The translations under genes and the position numbers were made by a program. The notes beneath the pieces are model-generated. The model was not told the origin of the DNA. It was given only the letters and a program-made list of their open reading frames with translations, and made no database searches. Shown piece by piece: positions 23,225 through 35,153 of a stretch of DNA of 64,000 nt; position 1 is the stretch's first letter, and each line of letters opens with the position of its first letter. Origin of the DNA: Paralvinella palmiformis (taxonomy: Eukaryota; Annelida; Polychaeta; Terebellida; Alvinellidae); assembly GCA_025642065.1 (NCBI GenBank), contig JAODUP010000034.1, positions 758,501 through 822,500 of the forward strand, given 5' to 3'.

Positions 23225-26200
23225 AACCAAAGTTCTGAATCATTATGGTTCCAGTATATTGGTAATACCACATGTAAGTGTTAACATTGTAAAAATGGTA
23301 AATTAATTTCTGGATTTAATTCTTTTGTAGGAAACTTCAATTCCAATTCAAAAGTTTCCAATTCATTTGTTGTTTTAAATAATCAAATTGGAATTGACCA
23401 TCAATTCCGGAATTGAATTGACTCCATCTCTGTATACAGCATGCAAATACGACTTTGTGGTATACGATTTGTATATTTCCATATAAATGAATAACCATGC
23501 GTTTTCTGACACCTTCTTACCTATTTTCCTTGGGAAAGCCTGCATAGGTTGTTAAAATCAGGATTCAACTATCCAATTCGTATTCGTACAAATTGCTTCA
23601 TGGAGTGATCCATATTGCAGAGCTGGAAAAATCGGATGTCCAGGACAAGTATATTTTTATGCCAGACTAGTGCTGATCGCCCATCATTTGCCTGCTCAGG
23701 CAAGTGCCCTTTTGAAATGAAAATTCACTAAATATGTGTGCACGCATGCCTGATGAGCAAACCAATTAAAATAATATTTTTTCCCTGCTGCGTTCCTATA
23801 CTTTTAATCTGCGTTGCAAAGCTGGCTGCGAGTGTCAGCTATGTCTAAAGCCGAGATTCCAAGTATGTGTCATGCATATACGATATTGTGGTATCCCTGT
23901 GTTTCGGACACCCCTATCACCTTCTTACATATTTTTCTTGTCAAAGTCTGCCTGGACACTCGGATCGGACAGTTGAATCCAGAGTTTTTCGACCGGATCA
24001 TAAAATTCTGGATTCAGCCATCCGTTTTGTTGCATACACAGTCACACATAGATTTTTTACAATCACCTTTGTACATTTCCATTTTTCGTCGGATTCGCAT
24101 ACGGTGTATGGAATCTCGGCTAAAAACCGAGATTCCATATATGCGACATTGCAATAGCATATGTGACATTGCAGTATCCATTTGTTTTGGATGCCCCTCT
24201 CACTTTGTGACCTATTTTTCTTGGGAAAGCCTGTCTGGACACTCGAATCGGATCGTTGAATCCAGAATATTACAACCCGGGTCGTAAAAGTATAGATTCA
24301 ACCATCCGATTTGCACCAATTGGTACATGGAGCAGTCTGTTTTGTCACATTCGGAAATCACATAAGCAGTCGCGCATATGGAATCATGCTCGTATGTTTA
24401 CATGTTTTCCATTTTTTGTTGGATTCATATAACACATAGACTATACCATGTCTATTTAAATGGTGTCATCAATTAAAAGCTGTATTCGTTGCAGTTTACT
24501 GGCTACGTGTTCTTGGTAATTTGAAATTTTAGTTATATAGTGAGAGTGAACCTGGCTATAGCTAACTCAGCAAAGCAGCACTTCTTATCAAACAATCGGT
24601 TTTTATTGCAAATACATGTTTATATGTAGGCAGGTGAAATATAGCAGATTAAAAATAAATGATAATTTAATTTTGGATCAAGTGAAACTTTGTTGGGCAA
24701 TTGAAAACATTTGTTTGTCAAGTGCATTTCCAATCTACTTGCCCAGGGGCAACTGAATTGAAAAAATTATATATATGGAATCTTGGCTTAAGATTCCTTA
24801 TATATACAGTTGAGACAAAAATGGAAAAGCATGTAAACGGACAAGATGGCTTCCACATGTCCAGATGTTGAATTTGATTTGTCCTGCAGCTGTGAATGGC
24901 TGCATACAAAGTAAACTGAAATGCTTCATGTAGCGGTTCATGCTGCAACTAAGTACAAAATCGGATGGGGAATCCAGAATGTGATGCCAGGGACGATTGT
25001 TTCCCGAACAATATGGCGGGATTTCATAATGAAAGATACCAATCTTCCTTCACATAATTTCATACCTGAGCAAAGTATTGTTGGAATTTCTTCTCATCAC
25101 ATTGTAGCTTCTTGACCAAATTATGTACCTACAGTGTTTTCTTTGCTTTCTACATTTCCACAGTTTTTAGATGTGATCTCGTCATAAATATGTGGTGTTG
25201 TGGAGGAGTTTAGTCGTATGTTGGGTGGTTAATATTAGCTATGCTCCCTCCACCCCACTGTACTTGAAGGGTATGTAATGTATTCAGCTGACTCACATCA
25301 TATACCCCCTTTATTACCCTGATGTTGTTAATGATGGAACATATCAGAATGGTTAGTATGATTGCTTAGCATGACCTAGAATATTCTTATATGTTATCAT
25401 CCTGCATATATGGATTCTTAGCTTCACCATACAGGTTCATTCTGATAATTTTGCTGTCTGCAGGAATTTTTTGACTGGCATTTGTCATTTTTACTTCAGT
25501 ACATTAATTATATAAATTTCATAATTATGAATCGAAAGCGAAATCAGAAAAGTCAGAATAATGATAGTTAGTTTTTGGCATGATTATAAGTATAACAAAT
25601 CTGGAACATTGACGTTAAAATGGTGGGATTATCACGATATTATAGCTCAGCGGACCCCCTATAAATCCCACAATGCAAAGTGCGGCTGGTTTGTTTTGGT
25701 TTTTGACGTCATCATGCTTCAGGCTTATTCCACATCAAATTTACAAATTCGAATTCCAAATTTATCAATTCCAGTTTTTACCTACTACTTTTTACCATGA
25801 GTAGGTACTCCGGGTACCTGCTTGGAATACCTACTCCGAATAATCTATATTCCAAGTAGAATTATCACGGAAGAAATATATGTTTATTTTTCACAATATA
25901 AAGTATACTTTATTTACATATATGAACCTAATATCTATAATCAATCCACGTAACATATAACAGACAATGGGGTCAATTCCATTTAGTCAATTCCAAATAA
26001 AATTTATTTATTTCCAGATAGAGTAGGTACTCCGAATACCTACTTGGAATACCTACTTAGGGTAGTTTATATCCCAAGTAGGATTGTCATGGAAGAAATA
26101 TTTCTGAATCAAATGGTAAATTAAATTTTTGTAGCAAACTCCAATTCCAAATTTATCAATTCCATTTTATTTAAATAAGCAATATTGGAATTGTCCATCA

Positions 26201-29200
26201 ATTCCGGATATGTCTGATAATTATATTAAGTATATTGACAAAGTGAACAGGGCCAGAAAAAATATTTTTACATCTCACTAGTCCCAGGGCTAGTAAAATT
26301 TAAGTCCACTAACCCAACAAAATTTCTGACTAGCCCAACAAATGTTTTTACAAGCCCCCAACAAATTACTATTCCAAGCAAAACTGTGCTGGAGTCAACC
26401 AAGAATGCCAGATTCTCAAGTTGTTTCTGACTAGAGTTAATCTCAATGTAAATCGAACATATCCAAGAACTGCACCCTTGATATATCTAATATTTTTACA
26501 AATATTCAGATGTTACATTGTGACATTTACTGTGTATCATTGCTTTAATTGCTCAATTTCTTTTTTTTTAACCAAAAAGTCATAACAAAACTTGCATAAT
26601 TAATATTCTACAATTAACATCTATAATTTAAATGCCAATCAACACCCCCCCCCTCCCCATTTACTTTGTCACAAAATATTTGTTTTCTGCCATGTTTAAA
26701 GATGAGCTTGATCTATTGGTGAAATCCAATTTCAGAACCGCGTTAACCGAACAAATCGTAAAATATATCAGAATATATTATTTATCTAATATGTTAACAT
26801 ACTAATATTTATTGATTTTTAGTGGGCATATTTCACAGAATTATTTGCACATCTGACATATAATGAACTTTTCTTTGTGCAAGTTTTGTGTCCAGGAAAT
26901 CTAGCACATGCATATAGTTGCTGTTCATCTGTTTCCCATGTGTATTTTGTGTTACAGATGTTTCTCTGGTGATATTGGAATTTTTCTCTGATATGAGTCA
27001 GACCTGGCTGTCCACTTTGCTTGCCAGGTCAATTCAATTCCAGAATTGAAATTGACGGGCTGTTTTTCATTATTTAAACAATATTTAGTTGGTTTTTCTA
27101 AGCCTAGCCAATCCTCAGCATAGCTAACATGTATTTCTAAAGATTGATGAACCCAATTATCATCAGAAGATCAGCTAAGTATCAAAATATGAAGAGATTA
27201 TCAAGCCACAAAGTATTGAATGGGGCCTTTTTATTCTTGATGCCTCTAGGTTTTGAGGTGGCTTTCAGTACTTTGTTGGCACATAGAGAACGTAGTTGTG
27301 CACAGTCACAGACCTCCATATTGAAAATGCAGAACTAAATATCTTTCAATTGATATGTAAATGCACACCGACAGTACTTAAAATAAAACTACTATTTATT
27401 GAACTAAAAATTGCAATATATATGACGTCATCTGACACTAAATTATACAGCCATGTACTTGAAATGCAATCTGACATTATGATTATGACAGGTCTGCTAC
27501 TACAAATACAGACAGGTCTGTTTTAATGTTACTGACCTATCTTTATATTTGGTCAATATGGATCTTTGCTAAATTTACTTTGTAAACTACTTTGGTGTTA
27601 TGGGCATAAATTGTTGTGTTCATATGAGTATATCACAGCTGTAGTTCTGGACATAACCACTGTTTCAAGAACCGTTGAAGGTTATGACATCCAACTACAA
27701 ATAAAAGGCTTATCCTTAGTCCTAATGAACTCACTGAGAAAGAGTAAGACTAATTTTATTTCATTTAATTATTTTTAATATTGACTTTTACTACAATTTT
27801 CATTCAAACGATTACCTGGAAAGGGGCAGAAATAAATGTCTACTGGCCAAATTAATTTTCAGAATTCATGTAGGCTATTTGCCTGTAAGGTTCAATATTT
27901 ACCCAAAATTATACTAGTTAATGCTTTGTAAGAAACTTATGTTTGATAAATAATATTTTATAATGATAATTAACACTAAATTCTGTTGTTTAATTCTTTT
28001 ATTCATTCAGCTAAAAATAAGAAAAATATTTTAGAAATAACATGAAACAGTTCAAATTCTTTCATTTTCTTATTCAGTTTATCACTTGACTAAAAAAAAA
28101 TGCTGCAAATTTAAAATGCAGCAAGTTTTCATATTGATCTATATCACATAAATTAAGTTATTATTCTTTCAAAAAAAGACCTTTATTATCATATATCCAA
28201 CTTATGTATCTTAGAGACTTTAGATATTTCAGAAAAGGAAATCTTCTATTATAAGAGACATGGCAAACATCTGCAAGATATGGTATCAAGGTTGGGTTTT
28301 ATTACTGTAAAAAAACCTATTTTTGACATTACATTGTAAAAACTGTTAATAACTGTAAATTGCTGTAAAATTTTTAAAAAAAAACGTCATTTAAATATTT
28401 ACTCAATTGATGTTGATAAAGCTGGGTATCATAGCAGCTTGACAGCTAATTCTAGAAAGTCATTTGGCGCTCAAGACAATCTGAGGCCTTCCACCACTTA
28501 ATTGGTGAGAGCTTGGTTATGGTAGCAACAATGGTGAAAATTGTAGATGGAAAATGGGATGCTTGTGCCTGATAGTTTATCAGCGAGGCAATGAAACTGA
28601 AGTCTTTCATAGTTATCCATTTGTTGGCAGGGTCTAATTGCTTACAGTAAGATTTACACCTTTGCACGAGGGATGGAGCATCTAGGCAATTATGTGTTCA
28701 TGAGTGAGGGATAACTAGACTGGGTATTGGGATATGATAATGGAGATTAGTTTGTTAACTCAATTGCTGTTTATGTATTACTGTCATACTATAGTAGTTG
28801 TTATATTGTTATCATTGTACTATTTTACAGCTCCATTTAAAAATTGATTTCTTTACGTCAGTGTAAAAAACTGTTTTTTATATGTATTAGTAATACTACT
28901 GCTATTTATTCTACGTAGTAACTTAAGTAGGTAGTATAGATTAATTTATAAAACATAAATGTTCTTGCATGTTTCACTTATGATTTTTTTAGTAATTGGA
29001 AGGTTGAATTGAATGATATTGGTAATCTCTTATTAATGAAATCAAGCGTAAACAGGGTGATGGTATTCGTACAGGTCAATCAGTTTTAACATACCAGATC
29101 ATTTGAATAATCTGGTTATTGTATCTCGATTTGTTAATGATACAGATTGCATGTTTCTGGAGCATAATGGTTTTGTTCATTATAGAATATTTACCATTTC

Positions 29201-32200
29201 TCCAAGCTAGGATCCTGTATGACAAGTGAGGATGAATTAGTGCAAAATAAATTGCTCATAGATATTTAACATGAAAAATATTTAACATGATATATTGAAA
29301 AGATGGATCATGACATTTGGCTGTTTATGTGAGATAAATGATTCTTCCAGGTTAACAATTCATTGCTGTAGATGCCAACAAATTTAGTTGCCAGATCATT
29401 GCAGTTTATGCCTATTCTGTCCAGTGTTACCTATGCCAGCTATGCATACATTGAACTCTGTGAAATTAGTTTTCACTGTTTTTGAATTTATAACAATCTA
29501 TTTGGTCTTGCTTCAAAGCTAATTTATTGGTTTATTGGCACAAAACCATTCATATAGATTGTCTATTGTTTTATTAGCACTAGTGTAGAGCGTATTTAAA
29601 TCCCAATCAGACATGTATACCCTTGTATCATCAGCAAAAGATGTAAAATGTTAAAATTACATATATCAGTGACATTAATAAGTTAGAGTAACGGATCCAA
29701 AATGGATCCTTGAGGCATGCCACATTCAGGATGCCTCTCAATGTAGATTTTAAATTGTCACGTTCAACATATTGGCTTCTATCAGACAAATTATTTTCAA
29801 ACCATTTATTTGCTATGCCCCGAATACCATAATTATGTAATCATTCCACAGGGATGTTATGACTTAACACATCAAAAAAGCTTTTGAAAGATCACACAGA
29901 TTATATTCAGGATTTGATCTATTGCTTGTTTTGGCACAATGGCTAAGTGACAATAATACCACCATTGACATGGCTATATATTAAATTATTAGTGTAAATA
30001 TGATCAATAAGACTAGATATCCTTTAATTGGCTGGTTAATTCTGCTATGGGTATGGAATTCTGTTGGCGGCAAATTGGATTTGATGTGAATTTGCCAGAT
30101 TTACATCAAGCTGTAAACATGCACATTTATTGCAAAATTTCAGTTGGTTTCATCTTAAGTGGCCACACAATGTTCTGGTTAATAGAAATATAATATTATT
30201 TATTTTCTCTGTAAGAGTGAAGTGTCCAGAAATCCATCTCACAATACTGCTGATTGTATTACTTTCTATCAAATTAGTGGTGATAATTTGTTTGATACCA
30301 AACCAGTGGTACCAAAAGCAATTGGTAATCCTGTATTCCCTAATATTTTGCTGTAATTAAACTTATTTCCTGTACTATCTGTTACAAGAGTCATGTAGAG
30401 TGAATGGATGGTTGCTTTGTTTAGCCTTGACATGGGAATCACATGTGATATACATAATAATATAATGGAGTTGTATGCCTTTTGGAAATGAGATATTCAG
30501 TATGATAGTTTTTCTGGTGGTTGAAATCTCCAGCAGTCACAATCTGTATTGTGTTTTGATAGCAACTTCCACCTTATGGGAGTGGAACAGGTTGCCTGAG
30601 GATGGTGGAAATGTGTCAGCCCTTGATTTAAATGGTTCCAGCTCATAATTATATTATTAATGATATACTATGGAAAAAATGAAAATACACTACTGAATTC
30701 CCAGCCTATTCATGATTATGGCTTGAATAACATCCAAGAAGTCATAATCAGAAAGATTAAATGTGGGCATCTGTACATAATATTAATGTAAGCCTGTTGA
30801 AGTATGAAATACGTTTCTAGCCAGCTAAAAGGATATTCCAATGATGCATTTGCTAGAGTACTTTGCTGCAAACCTCCAGGCTTTGGGTATGAATCCAACT
30901 CACAATTATAATAGAATCGAGGGGGATCTGCCTAAGAAAACAAATCCCACAGATATAATTTCGATCTGTGGGATTTGGTTTCTTAGGCAGATCACCCCCT
31001 CGATTGTACGTCTCAGGTCTGATCAGCGCCAAGGCTTAACAATTCAACTCAATGGCAACCAGCTAGCCTGGCTCGTGAAATACAAATATACTTAACTATT
31101 ACTAGCCTGCAGATGTTATCGCTAGTCTAGATATTTTCCTCTGTTTTTTAAATAAACTTTTCCTTATACAAGCTATTTGTCAGCAATGATGTTAAGTATG
31201 CAGCCAGACTTCATTGACTAAGATCATTCTTCTTAGATATATTACAAATCATTTCAGGCAGAATCATAAAGGGTTACTGAGGATTAGAAGTTAATTAGAA
31301 TCAACTAATACTAGTCTACAAGAAAATATACCAGTTCTGAGAGTAGTTCACCAGTCCTGACTGTACAAAATAACGTTTCACATACATAAAGTTTATTTCA
31401 TAATGTGTCAAGCATTTAAACTTTTTAAAGGTGTTTATACTGAAGAAAGGAAACTACAAGTCGTTGGTAGTTAATCCCAAAAGAGTATCTGGTTTCAACT
31501 GCTGAAACTTGGAGGAACCTAAGTTTGGGTTCAGTTCTGTTTCAATATGAATTTGTTGAGAAACAATACTGGACCGAGGGATACCATGGACAGAATTTTG
31601 TGTGATGACAACTACAACAAAGTGCACTGTTTCAACTGTAACACATTTTCCTGCACCACCTGGGTATGTCCAGTAGATTGATAACTGAAACAGAATAGCT
31701 ATGTGTGAGCCATAATACTTCATTATTTATACCTAATAATTGTACTCACCTACAGGAAAACTCAAACCGAAAATGTACTAGTCTTGTCAATGTTGTACTT
31801 GCCGTGGAGGAATCGGCAAGTGTTAATGTCAAACCCTTATTACCAGTATATAGGAGGGCTGTACAAAAACAAACTGTTAGAAAAATTGAAATATCTAGTT
31901 TGAATCATTTCAATAACTTGCCACAAAATAGTAAAAATTGTACTTCAGTGTTTTCAGTCATAACTTAGATGTCAAGTGTGACATCTGACCTTCTCTGTAT
32001 AGTAAATCTGAGAAAGTTCAACCATAAGTCCTTGTATTATAAACAAGAGAACTTATACACAATTTCATACTGATTTGTAAACTGATTGATGAGGTATGTA
32101 CAGCCTTGTGGTGGGCCTGACCTGTAGCCAACAGTTAACACACAGGAAATATAAACTCCATCTCATGTTTGACCCAGTTTTGCAGGTATGGAGAAGTAAA

Positions 32201-35153
32201 AGGGTGAAATACATTGTCAGGTTGTACATTCTTTTGTGGTTTGTTTTTGTTCACTTTAATACCATCAAATGCAACACAGTCGTATTATGTTTTGTTTTAA
32301 TTGGTGCCTTAAAAAATAGTGTATCTCTGGATAATAATTACTATTTACTATATATACTTATACAAGGTGTTTAATCACTGTTATGATGTCCATCACAAAA
32401 TGTCCCCTCTTCCCCATTCTGATAGTGAACTGACTTGTTGGTATTTATCCTTGCAAGGCCAGACCTGGCTAGGCCTTTTATTTGGGATGGTAAGGATTTT
32501 CATATTCCATGTGTCTTAAGACAGAGCCTGTAGCAGTAATTTATGGCCATCTATTTATATAGCCACTTTGACTATCTATACAAGGGAAAGGTTGCTGTCA
32601 AAAAGGAAATAAAAGTGAAAAGTATACTGCACAGGAAACAAAAACTAATAAGTAATATCACCAAATATGGCCATTATTTCAGTAATACAGTGTTTTTTGG
32701 GGTAAAAGGATTGAACTGAAGAGCTTCTTTTGAGTATATTCTAACTGTTTTTACAAGAAAAAAAATTAGATTTCCAAGAACTTTTAAAATAAGGTGTGTT
32801 GATTAGTAAATAAACAAAGGCGTTTTATTTATAGTTTCATTTAGTCAAAACAAAAGACAACTTTGCACATAATTGGTGGCCAGATAACCAAGCTGATACA
32901 AAACCACTTTGCTGGTAATATCTTTACAGGATTCTTGACAACAATCTTCAGTATTTCTGCGCACTAAAAATATCAGTGACAGCGACAAACAATTGACACA
33001 GAATAGCTGTTATTCTATATTTGTATTCGTTTTCATGCTTTGCCTTAGCCCGCCCCTGGTTAGCTGTCAGTCATAATTTGGCTCTGTGGTTGTGTTAATG
33101 ATGAGTTGGAATGTTGCCAAGGAGGTTTAGCAGCGGTTAAAATAGCACACATCGTTCCCTTCTAATTAAGTTACAGGTAACTGATACGCCAACTAGTCTA
33201 CAAGTAAATCCCCTTAGCTTGTAGAAAACAAATAGATTAATAACAATATGCAATGGCAAATGTGTAAAATGATAATTTGTGTGTGTGTGACTGTGTGTGT
33301 GTGCTGTTTTATTAGCATTGCATTTCGTATAATACTATAAAGAAGTACTGCTGTTTGTGTTGACATGCAGATGTACTGCCATTTGGTTTATTTTAGTCCT
33401 AAAACATTTGCTATAAAGTATTCTATTTAAACATTTCCTGTTGCTTGAGTTTATTTGTACACCATTTTGTCAACCCACATTTGTTCCTTGTCAACATAAA
33501 TCATCTTATTTCTAAAGGGTGTTAAAAATCTGAGAATTGGGCATAATAATATATCTAAAGTATGGGCCCATTTTAGTTATGCGTTTACTCTTACCATTGC
33601 TGACATGTAATGTATACTGACTATTACACTAACTTATGTTATCTCTGTCTTAGTATTATGGTATATAATCAAGTGTTAACTCAGATATAAACCATGTATC
33701 TCCCATACTGTAGGTAACTGTTTTTCTTGATATTACTATACCAGCACTTACACCCTCTCTGCATTCATAATTTAATGATAAAATTATAAAAGTTTCATTT
33801 TAGAACTTGAAAGCATGTTATATGTTGTTTAGCCTTAGGTTTTTTTTACGTTCATATTATAAAATATTGTTTCTTGTCTAATTTCAGGGAGATTCCGTTA
33901 AATATTTCCTGGATAGCCTTGAAAGAATAGGAAAACCTGTAAGTTGAAGTAGTTTTATTTTAAACAGCAGCAGGTCTGTGTACATTTGAGAACACTTTAG
34001 AGAAATATTTGCACTTGTAATTAGTTCTGATCCCTAGATAATGTGCCTGGGAAAGACTAGTTTGGTTTAGTTTCTTTCTGTCACTTATGTTTGTGGGTCG
34101 ATGGCTTTATGAGGCTGTTGAATAATATGAGACACATAATTGTGTGCTATATTTGTCAGCTTGCATCATTTACACTTGACTGTTGGTAAACAAAGAAAAC
34201 TTGATTTAACAGTAATCGTAAACATCTGTTCCAGATAACCACAAAACACTGTCCTTCTTACACAAACTAAATCTAGAGTTGCATTCTCTTTTGATTGTGA
34301 TCTTCAGTAAATTACAAGATTCTCAACACATTGGCATCCATTGGAGATGGTTTATTTTGTGTGATTGCCATATTTCAGCCTTTGACAATTGAGTACACAT
34401 GTGAATTGATTATGTGTGGGTTGTAATGCTTTTGGGAAACCTTTTTTTTATGATAAAGATATTACTTTAAAAACCACCCATATCTATATATAACTGTGTG
34501 TGTGTTTACTCACGTATGTGTCAGTGTGCATGTGTAGGTATGCATGCAAATATAAATTCCTAAATATTTTTAAATCTTTTCAGAACTACATTCCGACAAG
34601 GCTGGACATCCTGCACTCGAGAAAGGCTACACAAGGCATTTATGAGCTAGAGTTTGACATCCGTGGCATACCATTTCGTTTTATAGATGTGGGAGGACAG
34701 AGATCTCAGCGCCAGAAGTGGTATCAATGCTTTGAAGGTGTCACATCAATTCTATTTCTGGTGTCATCCAGTGAATTTGACCAGGTGCTTTTTGAAGACA
34801 GGCGCACAAACAGGCTGATCGAATCCTGTAATATTTTTGAGACAATCGTCAACAACAAGGCCTTCGTAAATGTCTCGATCATCTTGTTCTTAAATAAAAC
34901 AGACTTGCTCCAAGAGAAAATCAAAGTTGTGAACTTCGGTGACTACTTTGATACATTTGAGGGTAATCCTCACAAACTGGAGGATGTGCAAAGTTTCGAA
35001 CTCAGTCTTCTAGATTCGCAGCGCCGTGAACGCACACGGCCACTGTTTCATCACTTCACCACAGCCATCGACACTGAGAACATCCGATTTGTTTTCCAGG
35101 CAGTAAAGGATACAATCCTGCAGGATAATTTGAGATCGTTGATGTTACAGTGA
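20151..35153 (+). CDS. GNA13-like: Guanine nucleotide-binding protein alpha subunit, G12/13 (concertina) class; complete, three coding exons
   Basis: This is a heterotrimeric G-protein alpha subunit that by family couples membrane receptors to RhoGEFs and the actomyosin cytoskeleton at the inner plasma membrane. The coding exons are 20151-20618, 33888-33938 and 34584-35153. All junctions are GT/AG and phase 0, giving 362 residues. Visible motifs are a Cys pair at residues 9-10 (likely palmitoylation), the P-loop GSGESGKST at 47-55, the helical domain from about 66 to 170, switch I R186-K-A-T189-Q-G with the catalytic Arg kept, switch II DVGGQR at 208-213, NKTD at 277-280, and TTAI near 332-335. 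The C-terminus DNLRSLMLQ is typical of G13 rather than Gi, Gq or Gs. The exon 1/2 junction reads [13 protein letters not shown], as the family requires. It is slightly shorter than vertebrate members (about 377 aa). No key residue is missing. G12 versus G13 cannot be split in an invertebrate. Confidence 0.96.
21179..21290 (+). mobile_element. hAT-like end, CAGGGTTCCCA family (fragment)
   Basis: It opens with CAGGGTTCCCAGGTGTCCTA and AAAACCTGGAATA, then ATTCGTTTTCCTGG and AATTTGACAAAATCTG, paralleling the - strand copy that ends at 2376. The far end was not located, so the right limit is a guess. Confidence 0.5.
22200..22222 (+). mobile_element. Left terminus of an AGCCGAGATTCC element, split by an insertion
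   Basis: AGCCGAGATTCCATATATAC matches the ends of the elements at 23849-24788. The element body resumes after the inserted hAT-like copy, at 23433 onward (TATACAGCATGC, then a unit like 23870-24000). Confidence 0.6.
22223..23432. mobile_element. hAT-like element, 1.21 kb, perfect 8-bp target duplication, nested
   Basis: TATACAGC flanks both ends (22215-22222 and 23433-23440). The left end CAGACATGGGGTCAATTCCA pairs with the right end read in complement, CAGAGATGGAGTCAATTCAA, giving an imperfect inverted terminal repeat. The interior is AATTCC-rich, has a CCTACTTGGAATA/TATTCCAAGTAGG inverted pair near 22301-22348, and holds a large internal direct duplication. No transposase frame is seen, so it is probably non-autonomous. 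Confidence 0.8.
22439..23298 (+). repeat. Direct duplication inside the hAT-like element (two ~230-270 base copies)
   Basis: Copy 1 (22439-22667) and copy 2 (23029-23298) share TTCCTAA.TAGCAATATCT, AGGTATGCTATG, TGGTGTCACAGT, GGAACCAAAGTTCT and AAGTGTTAACAT in the same order. A (TA)n run is expanded in copy 2 (23194-23221). About 590 bases separate the starts. Confidence 0.85.
23849..24122. mobile_element. 274-base MITE-like element with AGCCGAGATTCC ends
   Basis: The left end AGCCGAGATTCCA and the right end TGGAATCTCGGCT are inverted complements, with TA at the outside. No reading frame is conserved. It is directly abutted by the next element. The class is unclear, and TA flanks would suit a Tc1/mariner-like element. 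Confidence 0.65.
24126..24788. mobile_element. 663-base element of the same AGCCGAGATTCC family
   Basis: It starts ACCGAGATTCCATATAT and ends ATATATGGAATCTTGGCT. Its first part repeats the neighbour's interior (GACATTGCAGTATCC, CTGGACACTCGAATCGGA), offset by about 274 bases. The rest is unique and AT-rich. Confidence 0.6.
25765..26216 (+). repeat. Two further AATTCC-rich repeat copies
   Basis: Copy a (about 25765-25880) and copy b (25961-26216) share the TACCTACTTGGAATACCTACT ... TTCCAAGTAG ... GGAAGAAATAT block with 22223-22370. Copy b begins with CAGACAATGGGGTCAATTCC and ends near TGTCTG at 26216, so its termini resemble the complete copy. The flanking 8-mers do not match. Confidence 0.6.
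26217..29400. other. Intronic, no recognised feature
   Basis: The sequence is AT-rich, with poly-A, poly-T and poly-C runs. Short open frames at 27144-27778 and 28452-28667 carry no domain I recognise. The interval from about 28750 may contain the decayed 3' part of the - strand LINE that follows. Confidence 0.5.
29440..30540 (-). mobile_element. Decayed jockey/CR1-like LINE, - strand
   Basis: Read on the - strand, GDFN near 30520 marks the endonuclease end. Near 29890-29760 come [31 protein letters not shown] and YVERDNL, and near 29650-29530 [17 protein letters not shown] and [10 protein letters not shown]. This is the motif A to YxDD region of a non-LTR RT, broken by stops and frameshifts. 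It resembles the RT at 12551-13258 but in the opposite orientation. Confidence 0.7.
30916..31005. repeat. Long near-perfect hairpin (about 39-bp arms)
   Basis: The left arm 30916-30954 (AATCGAGGGGGATCTGCC...) and the right arm 30964-31005 (ATCTGTGGGATTTGG...CTCGATT) are complements with only a few mismatches or one small bulge. They are separated by a 9-base loop. The arms are GC-richer than their surroundings. It could be a foldback element or a hairpin RNA source. Confidence 0.85.
31006..33887. other. Distal part of G-alpha intron 1, no recognised feature
   Basis: A TG-rich run lies near 33276-33305. A - strand frame at 31454-31723 ([20 protein letters not shown]) and a + strand frame at 31705-31968 were inspected and carry no known domain. 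Confidence 0.55.
33888..33938 (+). CDS. GNA13-like: G-alpha 12/13 coding exon 2 (17-residue microexon)
   Basis: These 51 bases lie between TTTCAG and CCT|GTAAGT and encode [17 protein letters not shown]. In the family this piece lies just before switch I. It is too short to appear as an open reading frame on its own and was found by looking for the missing link between exons 1 and 3. Confidence 0.93.
33939..34583 (+). other. G-alpha intron 2
   Basis: This 645-base intron runs from GTAAGT to a pyrimidine-rich tract and TTTTCAG. Nothing else is visible in it except a short TG-rich run near 34495. Confidence 0.9.
34584..35153 (+). CDS. GNA13-like: G-alpha 12/13 coding exon 3 (residues 174-362, terminal)
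   Basis: The exon starts after TTTTCAG at 34583 with [10 protein letters not shown] and ends at the TGA at 35151-35153. It carries switch I, switch II, NKTD and the receptor-binding C-terminal helix. The open frame upstream to 34500 is intronic and encodes a Cys-rich low-complexity leader unlike the family. This large fused GTPase exon is free of introns. Confidence 0.95.
   Translation, partial: NYIPTRLDILHSRKATQGIYELEFDIRGIPFRFIDVGGQRSQRQKWYQCFEGVTSILFLVSSSEFDQVLFEDRRTNRLIESCNIFETIVNNKAFVNVSIILFLNKTDLLQEKIKVVNFGDYFDTFEGNPHKLEDVQSFELSLLDSQRRERTRPLFHHFTTAIDTENIRFVFQAVKDTILQDNLRSLMLQ

Larger units (their letters stand above)
20619..33887 (+). other. G-alpha intron 1, 13.3 kb, transposon-rich
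   Basis: The intron is bounded by GTGAGT and TTTCAG. It holds a hAT-like element (22223-23432), two adjoining inverted-repeat elements (23849-24788), further AATTCC-rich copies (25.7-26.2 kb), a - strand LINE relic (29.4-30.5 kb) and a long hairpin (30916-31005). Apart from these I see no conserved coding exon. Several short open frames (for example 21488-21838, 27144-27338, 31705-31968) show no recognisable domain. Confidence 0.85.

Noticed and set aside
25961..26216. Complete hAT-like insertion with target duplication
   Set aside because: The termini resemble the 22223 copy, but the flanking 8-mers (ACATATAA and ATAATTAT) do not match, so boundaries are uncertain.
30916..31005. Canonical microRNA precursor
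   Set aside because: The stem is nearly perfect with a very short loop, unlike typical animal precursors. Kept only as a hairpin of unknown role.
34500..34583. In-frame upstream extension of G-alpha exon 3
   Set aside because: It encodes a Cys-rich leader absent from the family, and a strong acceptor at 34581-34583 joins to the conserved exon 2.
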